Of a stretch of 22,962 bases of DNA, positions 22,721 through 22,962 are shown one piece after another. The notes below the pieces were generated by a model, which saw nothing but the letters and a program-made list of their open reading frames with translations, made no database searches and was not told the origin of the DNA. The position numbers were made by a program, and so were the translations under genes. Location: positions 1 to 22,962 of the IMG/VR virus record IMGVR_UViG_3300024321_000021; one strand, written 5' to 3'. Within the stretch, counting starts at the first letter, position 1; each line of letters opens with the position of its first letter. The DNA is from a virus.

Positions 22721-22962
22721 TCAAGCTGAATAGATAGAGCGTGATCCATCTAATACACAGGTGATCTTACCCTGATACCCATTCAACTTATTCTTGGCTA
22801 AGTTTAAGTAACGAACTGGATCTTCGTCTTCACCCTCAGCTTGTTGTGTCTTACCTATCAAGACCATTAGGTCAGCCTCAGCTGCCTTACCTGTCTTAGA
22901 TCCTTCCATCATCGCTTGGTTAAGGTCAGCCTTACCTTCTGCTTCTGCAGATAGTTGTGACA
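22721..22962 (-). CDS. C-terminal end of a DnaB/RecA-type replicative helicase (continues past the window)
   Basis: The frame is open from the right edge to the TGA at 22723-22721, giving about 79 residues, so the ATG at 22912 is internal. It starts SQLSAEAEGKADLNQAMMEG and continues SKTGKAAEADLMVLIGKT, then DPVRYLNLAKNKLNGYQGKI. This fits the end of the RecA-fold ATPase core of phage DnaB- or gp4-like helicases: a QLS strand, a region where candidates are flagged by GSKxGKxAEAD, and a final strand with the NKLxGxxGxI pattern. The domain with the Walker motifs lies outside, so the call rests on this tail and on the position 8 bases before the polymerase. Confidence 0.68.
   Translation of the reverse strand, partial: SQLSAEAEGKADLNQAMMEGSKTGKAAEADLMVLIGKTQQAEGEDEDPVRYLNLAKNKLNGYQGKITCVLDGSRSIYSA

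Overview
This window is part of the genome of a tailed marine bacteriophage, most likely a podovirus of the HMO-2011 type (the phage group first described on a SAR116 alphaproteobacterium and later found on Roseobacter-lineage hosts). The main reasons are a family A DNA polymerase carrying a DnaJ-like double CxxC zinc insertion between its exonuclease and polymerase domains, a T7 endonuclease I homologue, a Cas4/RecB-like exonuclease, a monomeric class II ribonucleotide reductase with a glutaredoxin and a MazG-like protein, and a set of very large internal virion proteins. The assignment to group and host is inference; the gene content is read from the sequence. Base composition is AT-leaning and coding density is very high. 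No stretch longer than about 300 bases lacks a gene; the largest gap is about 88 bases (2238-2325).

Positions 1-14430 (+ strand) are the late virion module. It opens with the 3' end of a tail fibre that has an S74 self-cleaving chaperone domain, a glycine-rich adhesin-like protein and a small tail-assembly-chaperone-like protein. A second long fibre with a different C-terminal head follows, with its own chaperone-like partner. Next come a small membrane protein, a long helical protein built from 11/22-residue repeats, a LysM plus lytic-transglycosylase-like virion enzyme, a multi-pass membrane protein, and three unrecognised structural or internal virion proteins of 185, 467 and 1163 residues. 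A strong hairpin with T-rich tails on both sides (14441-14468) ends this module and also ends the opposing operon.

Positions 14460-22962 (- strand) are the replication and nucleotide module. In transcription order, from the right edge leftward: the C-terminal end of a DnaB/RecA-type helicase, DNA polymerase A, a 292-residue protein that may be the single-strand binding protein, a Cas4-like exonuclease, T7-type endonuclease I, a 116-residue unknown, a 55-residue acidic protein, a MazG-like pyrophosphohydrolase, class II RNR, glutaredoxin, two very small membrane-type proteins, an endonuclease VII-like nuclease and a 68-residue protein that resembles the Acb2/Tad1 helical hairpin family of anti-CBASS/anti-Thoeris proteins. 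Most genes overlap by 1-8 bases and have clear Shine-Dalgarno sequences, so this looks like one translationally coupled operon. The helicase, polymerase, exonuclease and resolvase would copy and process DNA. The RNR, glutaredoxin and MazG would supply or regulate nucleotides. The promoter-distal end holds the most accessory-looking genes.

The most interesting items are the Acb2/Tad1-like protein at the end of the early operon and an out-of-frame, Rz1-like lipoprotein reading frame nested inside the polymerase gene. The second has a plausible ribosome binding site but may be chance. No tRNA, CRISPR array, integrase, insertion sequence, terminase, portal or capsid gene was seen in this window.
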